Position numbers and translations under genes: made by a program. A stretch of DNA of 64,000 bases, taken from NCBI GenBank assembly GCA_019973155.2, contig BPQB01000010.1:310001-374000 (forward strand), read 5' to 3'. A model generated the notes under the pieces. The model did no database searches, was not told the origin of the DNA, and saw only the letters and a list, made by a program, of their open reading frames with translations. Position 1 is the first letter of the stretch. Every line of letters starts with the position of its first letter. The DNA comes from Phanerochaete sordida. Lineage: Eukaryota > Basidiomycota > Agaricomycetes > Polyporales > Phanerochaetaceae. Shown here in pieces: positions 37,094 through 49,550 of the stretch.

Positions 37094-37408
37094 GCTTTCT
37101 CTGACTTTGTTGTGCATGTCTAACTTATTATTCTGTATTGTAGACCGGGGACCTGGTATCGTCTGGAATATTCACAGGACGTCTGGAGAGACGGAAGCAA
37201 CTTCGTGGCCTGTGACGTAAGCGTCGGGCTTGTCCCGATTAGGGAAAGTAGAATGCGGAAACGGCGAGGCTGGCGGGCGGCTCCGTCATTGGCTCCACCT
37301 GTTGCATGCAGGGAGTCCTCTGCCCCCGCCGCCCCGCAAGCCTCATAAATTCTATCTCTTTCTGTCCCGTCCACCTACCCACTCCCGCTCTTACTCCCCC
37401 ATCCATTT
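37094..37408. other. gap between the phosphatase and the Ncp1-like gene
   Basis: This holds the phosphatase 3' flank and the promoter of the next gene. A pyrimidine-rich run (about 37345-37405) sits just before the start codon, a common feature of fungal core promoters. Confidence 0.45.
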
Positions 37409-38798
37409 ATGTCCAACAACAGACCTACCTTCATAGACTACTCCTCACCCGCAAGCGAGAAAAGCATATACTTCGACGCGCCCCTAATGCACATCTTCTC
37501 CAAGCGCAGCAGCACCGCCGGCGACGCTCCAGAAGAAGGCCACGTCGCGCCGCCGCCCGCGAGCCAGAGCAAGATCCGCAGCACCACCCCGCTCAGCCCG
37601 AGCCAGGAGCCGAGCCCCGCGTCCGCGCCCGGCCCGCTCCCCGACGCGCCCGGCGCCACGCCGATGCCCCAGCCACACACAAACGACGAGCCCGCGCTGT
37701 CCGACGACGACAACGCGGTGCTCTCGCGCGACTACGGCGCGAGCAAGCCGCGCCAGGGCTCCGCGTCGACGTACGGCGGCACCGCGTCCGACTCGGGCTA
37801 CGGCTCGCCGACGCCGCGCGCGAAGCCGCTCCACGACGACATGCAGCCGATCCCCGTCATCTGGGGCGGCGACGGCGATGGGCCACGACCGACCGAGAAG
37901 GCAGGCGGCGCGGATACCCGCCGCTCGCACTCGATGCGCTCGTTCCGCTCCGCGGGCTCGCGCCGCGACGACGGCGAGGGGCAGAGCGTGCACACGTCCG
38001 GGCGGTACACCCCCGCGCAGCGCTCGCGGCGCGTTAGCATGAGCGGCGGGGCGTTTGCGGAGGGCGCGGGGACTGTGGGGCCCGCTGCTGAGGCGGACCC
38101 GGAGCAGACGGGGCTCTTCAGGTCGCGCAGCGTCAGTGCGGAGACTGCGCTGTCGAAGAAGCAGAAGTTGAGGATCAGCAAGGAAGAACGTGAGTGCTCT
38201 TTTGTTCTACAATCGCTTTTGTTGGCTGAGGTGTATGCGCGATCCTAGTGAAAGACGGCAGAAAGCTCGCGAAGGTCATTCAGAAGGAGGCAAAAGTCGA
38301 GAAGCGTGCTCTCGAAGCTGCAGTACGGGAGCTCACCGAGCTCCAGAAGCTGCAGAAGTACGCGGTGAAGGTCCGTGCCGCCGCTGACTTCCCACATCTT
38401 CGTTACTGACCGCGGTATAGGAGGAAGCAAAGACGAACGCCTCGTATGGACACGCCTTACAGATCTTCCACAAAGAAGAACTCGCCTTCCTCGCCGCGCA
38501 GGCAAAGTTCGAACGTGCGAAGGCCGACTTGATGGTACGCACCGTCAATTGCACTTTCACCACTTCTGCTGACCTCTCCCGCGTCAGGCGCACGAGGATG
38601 CTCGCGAAGCCGCGCGCGAACATGCACAGCAGGCGACGGAGATGCTGCAGGAGAAGAGTCGCGAAGTCGAATGGCTCCGCGCGCAGAAGGCTGCCGACGA
38701 TGTGAGTGCCCTATGTCCGTCGACTTGATTCGTCCTGACCTGGGCTGTTACAGCGTGAGCGTGAAGCGAAGATCAGGCAGCTCAAGGGCAAAGCGTAG
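37409..38798 (+). CDS. disordered/coiled-coil protein, resembles proteins annotated Ncp1
   Basis: Five exons: 37409-38189, 38249-38370, 38421-38534, 38588-38701 and 38754-38798, giving 391 residues. The first 250 residues are Ser/Pro/Asp-rich and probably disordered. From about residue 255 a long, highly charged helix runs to the end (SKKQKLRISKEELKDGRKL and onward), with heptad-like spacing of Leu and Ala, so a coiled coil is expected. Basidiomycete proteins with this layout are often annotated as DNA-binding protein Ncp1; that link is from memory and the name is weakly supported. The exons 38421-38534 and 38588-38701 have the same length (114 bases). Confidence 0.78.
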
Positions 38799-39897
38799 AC
38801 GGCTCGTGCTTTGGACTGTGTAATTGTGCTCTGATACCCCCGGGAACAGTGCTGTGTGTTAGTGGATCCTGTACGTTTTATTCCCTTTACCCTATAGCGA
38901 GATGGCGCTCTGGAATACACGCCGCTTTTGACGGAGGCCTGAAGGCGCCAGAGGTGTCCGGGATTCTCGAACAGGAAGTGGCACTGCTCGTCTATGCTGC
39001 TCCCCGTGAAACGTGTGTACGCCTCACGAATCAACGACAGATATCCCTTGGGCATCCCGTGTCCATCTCCGCGTGTCATGATGTGGCCACGCGTCGAGCG
39101 GTGCTCATCGCGCTGTTCGCTGCCTGTGTCATTACGTCCTGAATATTGCAGCGAACGTACTCGCGTGCGTGGATGCTTACCTTGACGGTGGCGAGACGCC
39201 GTCTTGCTGTGATCTGACTACATGCAATCGTTAGTTGGCAGATGAATGTTTGCGCTGCATGGCCTGGGCGAGTGTGTTCCCGCAGCGATGCATACCGATG
39301 TATCGCGATCTGTAGTGAAAGGGCTCACCTACAGCCTCTTCGATTGCGGAAGAGTCGGTACCTCCGTCCTACGGAGCAAGCGTTGGCGCGATTCCCGGGG
39401 ATCGATCTATGATGCACGAGGCCTGGCCATTGACGTGACTGCTCGAGAAAGACGGCTCCGCCTCCTCGGAAATGTGAGAGGATGGCTTGCGAGCCTACGA
39501 CTGCCGTCTCGGCCAGCAGAGGGTGGTATCAAATTGCTATATCGACGTGTGATGCATGAACATGGGCATAGACATATGAGCACATGTATGAAGTGATGAA
39601 CGAGCATAGATGATACCACGGGCAAAAATATAAAGGGGTCGAAGACATAATCGAGCGCGGCCGCATTGATGGATGTAGTATAGCGGTCGGCAGGGCATGC
39701 ATAGCGATGACAATGACAGCGATGGCAATAAATAAAGCTACAATCTGGCCGACATACCGTACATGGTATGGCCACATATGACTTTGCAACAACCTCCCAT
39801 GATGACCACGGATGGCACCAAAAGCCTTCGGCGCGCCGCGCTCTTGCGAGACCAGGCCGGCTGATCGGGCCAGATCGCATGCGCGCGGAAGTCGCGT
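38799..39897. other. 1.1 kb gap before array 2, no gene assigned
   Basis: Weak minus-strand frames exist (38715-39080, 39400-39880) with no recognisable domain. An AT-rich stretch at 39530-39780 (CATATG-type repeats) separates the Ncp1-like gene from array 2. It may hold decayed array 2 material, but I could not show it. Confidence 0.3.
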
Positions 39898-40965
39898 CTA
39901 GCCCTCGCTGTCGAGGAGGGCCTCCGCCTCTTGGACGGCCTTCTCGACCGTCTGCGGCGCGAGGTCGTTGATGATGGACTTTTGCGGCCGAAATCTGTAG
40001 GCCTGGAACACTAAAGCGCTGTCAGCGGCTGGTCTAGGGGAGGAGGCGTGGACGTGGTTACATGGAGGCGAATTGTGGGGGATGGACTGGCAGGGAGGAT
40101 TGAGGAAGACGTGGTGGTCTGAAGGAACGCTTACCTCCCGTGAACCCGTTGGCTGCTCGCCTGAAGCTGAATAACGGCCACCGCTGGAACCAGGCGTCGA
40201 TTTTGAGTCTGTAGAGCTGCCGAAGGAAATTCAGAAAATTACCCCAGCGTGCTCTTGCTACAAATTACCTCGAAGAAAGGGTAGTCTGCGTCCGGAAACC
40301 GAAGCACGTTGATATCGATGAGCGGCATTTCTCGTCGAACGCCCTTGAAATATTGTGAAGGTATCTGGGCACTCAGGCGAGTCACGGACTCCGCCAAGGC
40401 AGCGGTGTCGAGTCCAAGAGATTTTACAATGGCCTCGTCGCCTATGAGCATGGAAAGCCATAGTTGGACCTATTTGTCGTAAGCGATGCCTCGCGATGTG
40501 CGTGTGTCTGGAAACCTACCCTTTCTGCCAGCGTGCTCCGCTTGCCGAGCAATGGTAGTCCCTTGCGGGTGGGAAGGGCGGCGCTGCGATGTTCGGGAGC
40601 AGTATCTGCCTCCAGCAATGGTATTTGTGTCATATTGCTGAGGACTGTATCCCAGTGTCTGCTTTCGGCAGAGAGTTCCGCGAGCGAGCGCACAACTCCC
40701 GCGATGGAGACCTTGGCCTCTTGGCCCGGACGCTGCTCGCGGCATCGACTCCAATCGGGAGCGAGCGCGATGCGTAAAGGTCGCTGAGCCAGCAGCTCCT
40801 GAAGATCTGTCAGTCATACTTCAATATTCATGGTGAGGTACATACTTTGCGAAGATCATAGGAACGGATTACTTTGTTGACGTCGGTAGGGTGACTGAAG
40901 GCGCTGCTCAGCCGGGCGACAAAGTCGGAGCCGGCGACAGTGTTGCGGTGAGGAACAGTGACCAT
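39898..40965 (-). CDS. array 2 protein P1, alpha subfamily (unknown family)
   Basis: Five exons: 40965-40846, 40798-40520, 40469-40269, 40216-40135 and 40010-39898, giving 264 residues. Intron phases are 0, 0, 0, 1. The family motifs are: a 40-residue first exon ending near SHPTDVNKVIRSYD; LAQRPLRIALAP; HWDTVLSNMTQIPLLEAD; the core INVLRFPDADYPFFE; and LYRLKIDAWFQRWPLF. The C-terminal exon reads through to DSEG rather than splicing to a serine tail as in P5 and P8. A TTATAA lies at 41035-41040, 70 bases upstream. No signal peptide or membrane segment is seen; a soluble intracellular protein is likely. The function is unknown. Confidence 0.85.
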
Positions 40966-41761
40966 GATGTATAGCAGAGCTGGAGGGATTTCGGGAGCAT
41001 GCGTGGGTGCGCGTGTGTGTAGGTGAGGATCTCGTTATAAGTTAACTCCTGAATCAAGGCTCACCTCGTGGTTCCCGCCCGCGGCCCTTCCGTCCCCCGG
41101 AAGTGTGAGTTGTGAAAATTCGGCCACCGTCGCAGACAACAATTCGCTTAACAGTCGTCTGAGAATTACTCTGTCAGACCTTGTTCAGAATACCAGGGCT
41201 CTGTTGCCACGGCATCCGGCGCCAAAAGTACTTGAGCTTCAAGCTGTATGGTTCCGGATGCCAGCTGGCGGGCAAGACCTTGAAGGCTCTGGGTCGAGCC
41301 GCGTCTAATCACATCAAGAAGCCTGTGCGTCCAAAGGTCGAGATTTCTTCCTGCAGGTGGCCACATGTCCGTGGCCGTTTGAGGCAGTTCCTCGGCGGCG
41401 GAAATAGCAGCTCGGGGCCTACTAGATCGAGCGATCTCAAGCGCGCTTTCGCCAAAGAAAGCCTGATTGCAGTGGCAGCAGGTCCATTTAGAACATCCAC
41501 GACAACATAGCTCCTGCTCGCATACCACAGCCTGCGGTCCTACGGGCTCGCGAAAGGCCACGACGTCGTGGTAAGTCCATTCTACGTCCGCCTTCCAAGC
41601 TGCACAGGACTCCAAATTGTGCTAAAACTGACACTGAGGTTGCCCATTCGGCGCGTGCCTCGGAGCCAGTGGTAGCTCATATAGCGCGGTGCATGAGGTG
41701 ACTGAGAACTACATGTGACTAGGCTTACTATAAAGCTCATGATGGATCAGCAGTCTGCGCG
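40966..41761. other. gap between P1 and P2 with a cysteine-rich open frame
   Basis: A minus-strand open frame of 149 codons (41615-41166) contains a Cys/Trp cluster (CCRGCSKWTCCHC) like a small zinc-binding module. No start context or splice structure was convincing. The P1 TATA element is at 41035-41040. Confidence 0.35.
41035..41040 (-). promoter_or_regulatory. TATA-like element of P1
   Basis: TTATAA sits 70 bases upstream of the P1 start codon. Confidence 0.45.
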
Positions 41762-42859
41762 TCATAGGGGAGTCTTACTGGCCTTGACGTGATGGTATGG
41801 GGTTTCAAACAGCTGCTCTACCTCAGCGGCGGCTTGTTCCTGGACCTGGGGTTGCACCACATCTAAGACATCTTTGCATGGGTAGAAGTCATACGCTGAG
41901 TATGCTGACGGGAAATTAGCTTCAAAGGGGTTTGTACTGGTCAATCAACACGTACTGCCATCGAGCGCGCCATCTTCTTTCCACACCAGTCCGAGATATT
42001 GCTTGCGCTCGATCCATGCTGTTAGCTGAATACGATACAGCTATCATTGGCAGATCAGAAAGAGGATCATTTAGCGTGCGTAAATATGACCCACCTTGAT
42101 ATACGGCTCCTTTTTGTTTGGGAATCTCAATACACCGATATCGAAGAAAACTCGCGACTTGCGCTCCGACTTGCGAAGAAGAGCCTTGAGCGAGTCGATA
42201 GTCACGTCCGTCTCGACCAAGATTCGGGACAGGACCTCTGTATTTATCTTGGTGTCCATAAGAACTCCTTCATCCTGTACAAGATCTGCGAACCATGTCT
42301 CGATCTGCAGGGGCCATCAGTTGTGCCTGACACTTTGGTTTGAAGCACTCACCTCCGCAAGAACCTGTGGATGAAGAGGGCTGTGTGACCGAAGACGACG
42401 CTTCGGCGGCCTGACCAAAACTTTGCGCCGGAAAACACCATGCTTCGCAGGCTCTAATGCTGGATTCTGTAGCATCGTTGACAGAGCCTCGTCCCAGGAT
42501 ATAGCTCTCAGGTCGTATCTTGCTAGAGTACGCAGTGTGGCAATGATAGCGACCTGCAGTGCCATGTCCATCATCTTGAGGCTCCTGAACTCGAGTTTGC
42601 CGAACTGAGGGGCTAGCCCGACGTGGAATGACCCCTCTCCGACGTCTACGGTGAACTAGAAAGAGTCAGTTACGACGATAGGGTCAACTTGCAGAATGTC
42701 AAGGCACACCTTGAGGGGACCGTACTGCTGGTCGACTAGTGTGCCGATGTCTTGCATGTTCTGCAGAATACCCTCTAGATCCGGGGGCAGCTCGGGAGAG
42801 GGAGCAGGAGCGGGAACGCCGGCGGGATTTTCTGGACGGACATCTGAGGGTTCCGCCAT
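41762..42859 (-). CDS. array 2 protein P2, beta1 subfamily (unknown family)
   Basis: Five exons: 42859-42710, 42655-42353, 42304-42095, 42040-41956 and 41904-41762, giving 296 residues with phases 0, 0, 0, 1. Exon 1 is a Pro-rich tail plus a short helix (LEGILQNMQDIGTLV). Exon 2 has HVGLAPQFG, LKMMDMALQ and ISWDEALSTMLQNPALEP. Exon 3 has WFADLVQDEGVL, DSLKALLRKSERKS and IGVLRFPNKKEP. Exon 4 has LYRIQLTAWIER. Exon lengths of 150, 210 and 85 equal those of P3. The last exon has DVLDVVQPQVQEQAAAEVE, an amphipathic helix. It is probably soluble. P2 and P3 are adjacent members of the same subfamily, so one likely arose by local duplication. The function is unknown. Confidence 0.85.
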
Positions 42860-45243
42860 CGCAGAGGTGCTCGTCGGCAGTGCGAGCTTTGCCAGCTTGA
42901 GCGTTCGATCGAGATACGGCAAACGATCTGTCCGTGGCAGTCCGATTGCCCGAATGGAAGCGTCCAACGAGCGACCTAGCGGAGTGACGAACGCCCAGTT
43001 TCTGCACAACGTGTGACGACGTCGACACAATGTCAGGGTACTAGCAGTGGCTTACAAGCACGTGCTGGCCAGGGGTGCAATGAGGTTAGTCACTGAGGTG
43101 TCGAACACGAGTGCGCTTGTATTGGCCCTCCAGCCATGCCAGGGTCGCCTCGACTATCGGCATCGTAACAAAATATTCCAGATCGCTGGATAGCTTATCC
43201 CTGAACCGGCGTGAGATTGGTGCGAGTTGACTCGTGGTACGAATCTGAAACGTACACATGTTGTACGAAGCTACCCGCTCATACGTGGCCGATCTTCCGT
43301 ATGGTGCTGCCATAACGGTGCAGGTCAAGGTATTCGAAAGCTGTTCGTCTGCCCGCTGTCGCATACACTAAATTGGCGGATAAAATGTCGTAAAATGCAG
43401 TCTCAAAACTGGTGCAGGCTCTGTCGTCTGCAGAGGCCGCACGAGGCCGCACAAAATAAAAGGCGCAGCGTGATGTTGAAGGACAAGTATCCGCCAACAA
43501 ATGGAGGAGGTTCAGCTACTTCAGGACGTGAATCAGTCGACACAGTGCGCTACAGCAATTCATAACTTACAGTGCATACACATTTTTGTGGAGGGGACGT
43601 CAGTCGTCGTGAAGGCTGCGGCTCGAGGTGCTAATATCGTTCCCGGGTCTTACTCGCGCGCTGGCGCTTGGGCACGGACCCCTGATACCTTTGTACGTCG
43701 TGTGAAGCCCCTGAGAGGCCGTCTGATCCTGCCATATTCTCCAAGCACGTACTAAGCGAAGCCAAAGCGAAGCATGCACACTTATTTGGGAGAGGTGACC
43801 AATGAAGCTCGCGCTGAATGAGAGACCACGCGCGAACGTGACCCACATGCTGCTGGCGAATCTCGGACACAGTACATTTCGGAGAGCCGGAGTCTATAAT
43901 CACATCGCTCCTAATTCGAGTCTGCAGCCAGCTCTTAACGTATGGGGTATTATCAGGCCTGTTCACTTGTCAATGAAGTAGTAATTCACCCTATAGTACA
44001 TGGTAGGCCGAAACAAGCCGAGAGATTTGCGAAGGGGTAAATGAACCGTACGATCTTCCAGCATCGCGTCATGCTGCAGAGATGGTACTGGGGTGAGCGT
44101 ACCGACGATGTTATGCAGTAATTCTGAGGAGGCGGACGGGGATGACCGCCAGCACGTGTATGATCTTGACCATCGTTGGCGTCGCCATTGCCTTGTCGCA
44201 GGCGTGTCTACAGTCCTGGCAGAACAAGCGCGCCATGCTGACCTCGTCGAGCCCGTAATACCTTCTTAGTCATATACGTTGGATGCGCTTGTGACGAGAA
44301 CATTCTAATTACCTTATTCTTGCTTCGAGATTCTAGCGGCGCTATGGTACCTTTTCTTTTTTCTGCTGATGAAGCCTGAGCTGCTGAGGAGGTTTGCAAG
44401 AGCATCAGAGGCCTCGGCGGCGGGGAGGCAGGTGGGAACAGATTCCACGGCGTAGTGCGAGAAATAAAAACACGACGAGCCTTACCACCTCAGAGTTCTC
44501 TGGCCTCCTAACGCCCTCAATCTGCCGGGACTAGATCATGGGGCAGGTACCCGCCCATCGTAAATTCGTATCAGATGCATTCGTCAAAACTCGTGTGAAG
44601 TCACGGCCTCTAGCAGTGAAGTCGCACAATGCGCATACCGTGAGGCAAGAAACTTTACTTAAGTTGTGTGGCGATAAGGAACCGCCGTGAACGAGAGCTG
44701 GAGGTGCTGACGTTCCGATATACCACAAAGCTTGCAGTTTGTGGGCACTGTAGAGCGACGACCGTTGGGAGAATCCTCGCAAGCACGCCCAGATCAAGTG
44801 ACATAGGTACTGGGAGGTCAACGGTCTTCCCGAGCGGAAGCGCCGATTCGGAAACGAGCTGCCCTCGAGGCGAATCGTAATCCCCTACATGCTGCTGGAC
44901 CCTAGTCAGAAACTGATGGAAGTCAATTTGGCGGCATAGGCCACGCCTTCGCTCCGTCGCGGTGCCAGCAGCGACGGGAGAAGCATCGGGTACATGGTCC
45001 CGTGAAGCCTCATGGACGGTCAGCAACTTTCCGGCGTGCCAAGATTGATAGCTTCGAAGTTTCAGCCCTAAGCCCCGAAACTACAGTGTCAGGTCATGTC
45101 AATATTGACATGGTACATTTCTGAAATACATCTCACGCTGAACTGAAGGCAACACGGGCGATGATGCGGGAGTCATCAGGCGATGAGGGCACACGAGGGT
45201 GGAAAACGATTGATAGCGTTTAGGCAACGCTGCTTGCAACGGT
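42860..45243. other. 2.4 kb gap between P2 and P3
   Basis: No intact gene could be built. Minus-strand frames at 43086-43364 and 43279-43500 (YFVTMPIVEATLAWLEGQ and FETAFYDILSANLV) look protein-like and could be parts of a further, unrelated or decayed gene. The rest (43600-45240) shows only broken frames. This is the largest gap inside array 2. Confidence 0.3.
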
Positions 45244-46332
45244 TCACGGGGAAATAGCGGCCCCTCTTACAGGCTGTAACAGGATTACGGAAACCTCTCT
45301 GACAGCTTGTGCTCGGATTTGGGGATCGACAAAGTCCAATATTGCACGACAAGGGCGAAAGTCGCATGAGTTGTATACTATTGACTAGTCAGCGATCAAT
45401 GGTTCACGACGCTTCTGGATACATACCACCTTCAATCCCGCTGCTTCCGCTGTGCACAAAACCTATGGATATCTTGTGCTTCACCCATACACGTAGCTGA
45501 ATGCGGTACACCTGCCGTCGCGTGAGTCTCGAAAACAACCAGAAGCATTTGCCAGTAGTCTCGATTTAGTGGTACTCACCCTGAAGATCGGGTTGGAAGC
45601 ACTGGGGAACCTGATTATCCCGATGTCTAGCAGAGTCTTTGACTTGCGCTCTGTCTTACGAAGGAGCGACCTGAGCGAGTCGATGACAATGTCTGTTCTA
45701 GTCATGATGCCAGCTAAAACTTTGGCCGTGATCCTAGTGTCGCGAAGGACATCTGGGTCTTGAATGAGATCGTCGAACCACAGCTGAACCTACTCGTGGT
45801 CATTAGTACCGTCTTACACATTTCGAATCCTACTCACCTTGCTGCCGACCTCTAAATCGGGTTGCGTGTGTAGTCGGATCTTGGATCGTCTCAACAATGT
45901 CCTTTGACGGAAGACACTACCGCCTGCATCCTCCAACGCTGGATTTTGTCGGAGAAGCGCGACCGCCTCTTCCCAGGTCATGGTCTCGATGTTTTTATTT
46001 GCGAGTGTATTCAGAGTGGCCTTCATCGCTACAAGCAAGGTCAAATCCATCATCCGCAAGTTTGGCGCGGTAAGCAGGCCCAAACTCGGTGCAAGCCCGA
46101 CATGGAAGTATGGGGGTCGTCCACTGCTGACCTATCCGCCAGCTGATGAGGCATGACTAGCTTGGGCGCAAATACAACGCACCTCGTAAGGTCTAGCATA
46201 CTCTTGCTCAACACGTGTTCCGATGTCCACAAGTTGGGCGAGATCTTGTTCAAGATCTTGAGGAGAGTACGGCGGAGGAGGATCAAGAGGCGGAGCCTGA
46301 TCGTCTGTTGAGGCGTAGGGTGTTTCCGACAT
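45244..46332 (-). CDS. array 2 protein P3, beta1 subfamily (unknown family)
   Basis: Five exons: 46332-46183, 46131-45838, 45789-45580, 45511-45427 and 45377-45244, giving 290 residues with phases 0, 0, 0, 1. Exon 1 is Asp/Pro-rich followed by a helix (LEQDLAQLVDIGTRV) that aligns with P2. The family signature is complete: HVGLAPSLG, MTWEEAVALLRQNPALED, WFDDLIQDPDVL, DSLRSLLRKTERKS, IGIIRFPSASNP and VYRIQLRVWVK. The last exon has RAILDFVDPQIRAQAVREV, matching the C-terminal helix of P2, P6 and P9. A TATATA lies at 46405-46410, 73 bases upstream. The function is unknown. Confidence 0.86.
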
Positions 46333-47662
46333 GGCTGTGTACGTGAGTACGATATAGCCTGACAGCTCTCAGGCTGCAGCATGACACTCGAAAGGCAAGG
46401 GGCCTATATACTGAGTCTCAGTACGGATCGCACGGGGATTAGTAAACAGTGGCTCGTGGCGTACCAAGAAAGGTATCTGGTAGGGTAACCTGGGGTGGAG
46501 TAGGTGGGAATGGGCATGCGAGTGAATCTAAGCACCTGTCAGCACGCACCAAGAGAACTGCAGGATGGTGAGCGGAAACCTTACTGTATCGAAGACGCAG
46601 ATTATCCAGGAAAGGATTCGCTGAAGCGCCACGCAGTCCTATTACCTCCGCAGGAGCTTGCGCGCCAGTGTCCTGAGTCCCTGCGGGATATGCGACACAG
46701 ACGGAGGCGCTTGCTGGAATCTTCCGCTGCTCGCGGTTAGGCCAATGCATACTTGTGAACCAGCTCAAAACCTTCAATTTATCAATCTCTCCCAAGAGTT
46801 GCAGCTACAGCTGGAGTCGTCACGTGCGAGCTTAGGATCGAGGACCGAGTCAGATCTTGAAAAATGCCGCAGTGCGATGCGCAAGTCGTCGAGACATGAG
46901 CAACCGCAGCGGCTGTGTTCGCGCAAGGCTTCTCGCCTGCATTTACGCTCCGATCGCGGCAAACTCGAGGACACCTTCGGAAACGAAACCGAGCGAGAAG
47001 CCAAAAGGGCGCAAACAAGAACCATGTTCCGTCTAGCGAGGGAGGACGTTAGACATCCTGATAAGAAAGATATGCCACCGGAGCTCACTGTCAGTGCAGG
47101 GGAATGGTGGAGTTGGCCCACTATCGAACAGATAACCGCGAAGGATACGCGGGTGTCTCGACTTTGGCGCTGACAAGGATATGACTGTCCGCAGCCAGTA
47201 GTGAAACGGACCTAGGTGCTAGACACACTGGAAGCCGTTGTCAGCCCTGTCGACGGGCCCGGTGCGCCATGCCGCGCGCAGGACGTCTACATATGTAAGA
47301 TGAAGCGGCAACTATTGCTTGGGGTCTAGGTATTGCCTGATGGGCCATCAGCGGACCCCGAATACTCGTCCACTGCTCGCACAGGCCATGTCAATTACTA
47401 TCCGGTGAATGTGCGATCTGGTTGGATAGCGGACGCTGCGGACCACAGACGACATTTTTGAGGATGGCTTGCATCCATAATATTACAAATATGAATGATA
47501 GGCGTATATGAACGGCGCAAATCTTGAAATCCCTTCATATGGAGCGGATAAAGCGTCTGCTAACATCGTATAAGCAGCAGCTTCTATGACAGCGCAGCTG
47601 CGTCGCGTACAGGGGTGAGTGACTAACGGACGTGCCCTTCAAGGGTCCATATAACCTGATTT
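46333..47662. other. 1.3 kb gap between P3 and P4
   Basis: The P3 TATA element lies at 46405-46410. A plus-strand open frame of 171 codons (46658-47173) encodes a charged, helix-like sequence without known motifs. It is on the strand opposite to the array genes and has no supporting signals, so it is not called as a gene. Confidence 0.3.
46405..46410 (-). promoter_or_regulatory. TATA element of P3
   Basis: TATATA, 73 bases before the P3 start codon. The context TATATAGG is shared with the P4 element. Confidence 0.55.
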
Positions 47663-48738
47663 TCAACTCACGAGCAGCACGACTTCCTTCTTGGCTTGCT
47701 CCCTGACTTGAGGTACGATGATGCCCAGAACGTCGTCGCGCAGGCGAATGTTTTGCGCAGTATACACTAAGATTCAGTCAACACAAGTCGTTCTAAGATA
47801 TCGAGCGGACGAGACGTACCGCCATGACCCCCTCTATGCTCTCTCGCTACAATTCCGAAGTACTTCTCGCGCTCTATCCAAACGTCCAATCGAAGATGAT
47901 ACACCTAAACTGAATTCAATGGACGAGCGGCTTCTTCTCAGTAACGCGTCTGCTTACCGTGAAGAACGGGTTTTCCTTGTCAGGGAACCTCAAAATCCCA
48001 GAGTCAAACAAGACCTCCGAGTAGCCCTCCTTCGCGTACCCGGGGAGCCATCCCTGGGCGGCGATGCGCCGCATAGGTACGTTGTCTCCGGTGATGATCC
48101 GCGACACGTCCCGTAGGTCAATGTTCATGGCCTTTAGGACGTCCCCGTTCTTCACTAGGTCACCAAGCCACTTCTCGATCTTGCAACGGGGGGTGAGACA
48201 CGAAACATGGTGTACAAGAACGACTGACCTCAGAGACCACCTCTAGAGCGTCGTCTGCAAGAAAACCCTTCGGCTTCCCCTTCCATGATGACTGCTGGAA
48301 TATTTGGCCCGCTGCCAGCTGCAGGGCAGCATCCTGCTGTAGGATCTCCACAGCATCCTGGAATGAGAGGGCTGCGCCCTCGCGCTTTGCAAAGCGGTAC
48401 CTCGTACGCTCAGTAGCTAACTGCAACGCAGCATCCATCATCTTGATGTGCTTCCACCTGAGGTCGCCATAAAGAGGCGCAAGTTTGAAGTGGAAGTCTG
48501 ACGGTTCTGTAACCGCTTGAATTTGTTTGACCTACACGCAGCGTTCTTTGTGAGATTTTGCGATAGCGATACTGCTCGCGTGTAAACAAACCTCGGCCGG
48601 GCAAGGATAATTGTCGCTCTCAACGAGTGTGTCCAGGTCCCGAAGCTCTTGGAGAAGGTCTTCGTGATCACGAGACGGGAGGACAAGGTACCCCGCGACA
48701 ACGAGATGACCGGGCGCAGGAGCAGCTTGATTCGACAT
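47663..48738 (-). CDS. array 2 protein P4, beta2 subfamily (unknown family)
   Basis: Five exons: 48738-48592, 48531-48229, 48179-47958, 47904-47820 and 47766-47663, giving 286 residues with phases 0, 0, 0, 1. It has the beta2 marker LAPLYG (LAPL in P7 and P9 too), then IKMMDAALQL, SFQDAVEILQQDAALQ, KWLGDLVKNGDVL and RIITGDNVP. The loop after that is longer (exon 3 is 222 bases, as in P7). The core SGILRFPDKENPFF and YHLRLDVWIEREKYFG follow. The last exon has DDVLGIIVPQVREQAKKEV. A TATATA lies at 48803-48808. A soluble protein of unknown function. Confidence 0.86.
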
Positions 48739-49550
48739 AGGAAGTTCTAGAAAATGATAAGAATATTGTGAGGCTGACCAGGCTGCGACTGCAGGACCCA
48801 CCTATATACATACGCGATCCATGGACGGGTGACATGGAGGCGCAGCGCGAAGGCATCCGCCGCAACACAGGATGTTACGATGCTGTGAAACGTGAGGCGA
48901 TGCTCAGCCTAGTGTAGCTGAAGACAGTAGTACCTCCGCTCGACCGAACCTGTGCCGGGAAGTCCACGTTCCTCCTGTGAACCTTGTCATTTGCGAAGCG
49001 TGCCGGGATGCATGGACCAGAGCCTTGCTGACGCTGGCCACTACACCGCCGCACAGCACACAGACAGGAGTCTCGCGGCTGTATTGCAGGGCCGAGCGGG
49101 CTTTTTTGAACTCCTTGTCTGTAATCTCTGGACTTCAATCATCACGACACTAGCTGGCAGTGAACACAGCCGCCTGCCCTCGTGACGGATGGTTCTCTGG
49201 GAGGTTGATGTGACTGACTGGGCGTGAGTACAACTTGAAGAGCTTCACCATTCATGTTCTTCGAACCGACCGTAGGTGCAGTTCACTGGGTGTACGGGGC
49301 GAGGATCAAGCTCAAGTTTCCACTTGACGGGGTCCTGCTGCTGCCACGAGCGTTTGTGGGACCCCGAACAGTCCTGATCGACTTCGGACTCGTCTCAGTC
49401 CCGCACCTTCGAGTTGTAGCCTAGAACTCGATTGTGTTGCCCATTTCACAAGTAGCAGAAGAAATTTGCGAGTAATAATTGCATCCCTTGTACAGGATCA
49501 CTGCGAATGAATGTGAAGCAACTATCGCGCGTTGAGAATACGAGACACGT
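48739..49550. other. gap between P4 and P5
   Basis: The P4 TATA element is at 48803-48808. Open frames on both strands around 48875-49185 encode Cys-containing sequence without clear starts. No gene is called. Confidence 0.3.
48803..48808 (-). promoter_or_regulatory. TATA element of P4
   Basis: TATATA, 65 bases before the P4 start codon, in the same TATATAGG context as at P3. Confidence 0.55.

Noticed and set aside
46658..47173. Plus-strand open frame of 171 codons between P3 and P4
   Set aside because: No recognisable motif, promoter or splice structure. It was kept only as a note in the gap entry.
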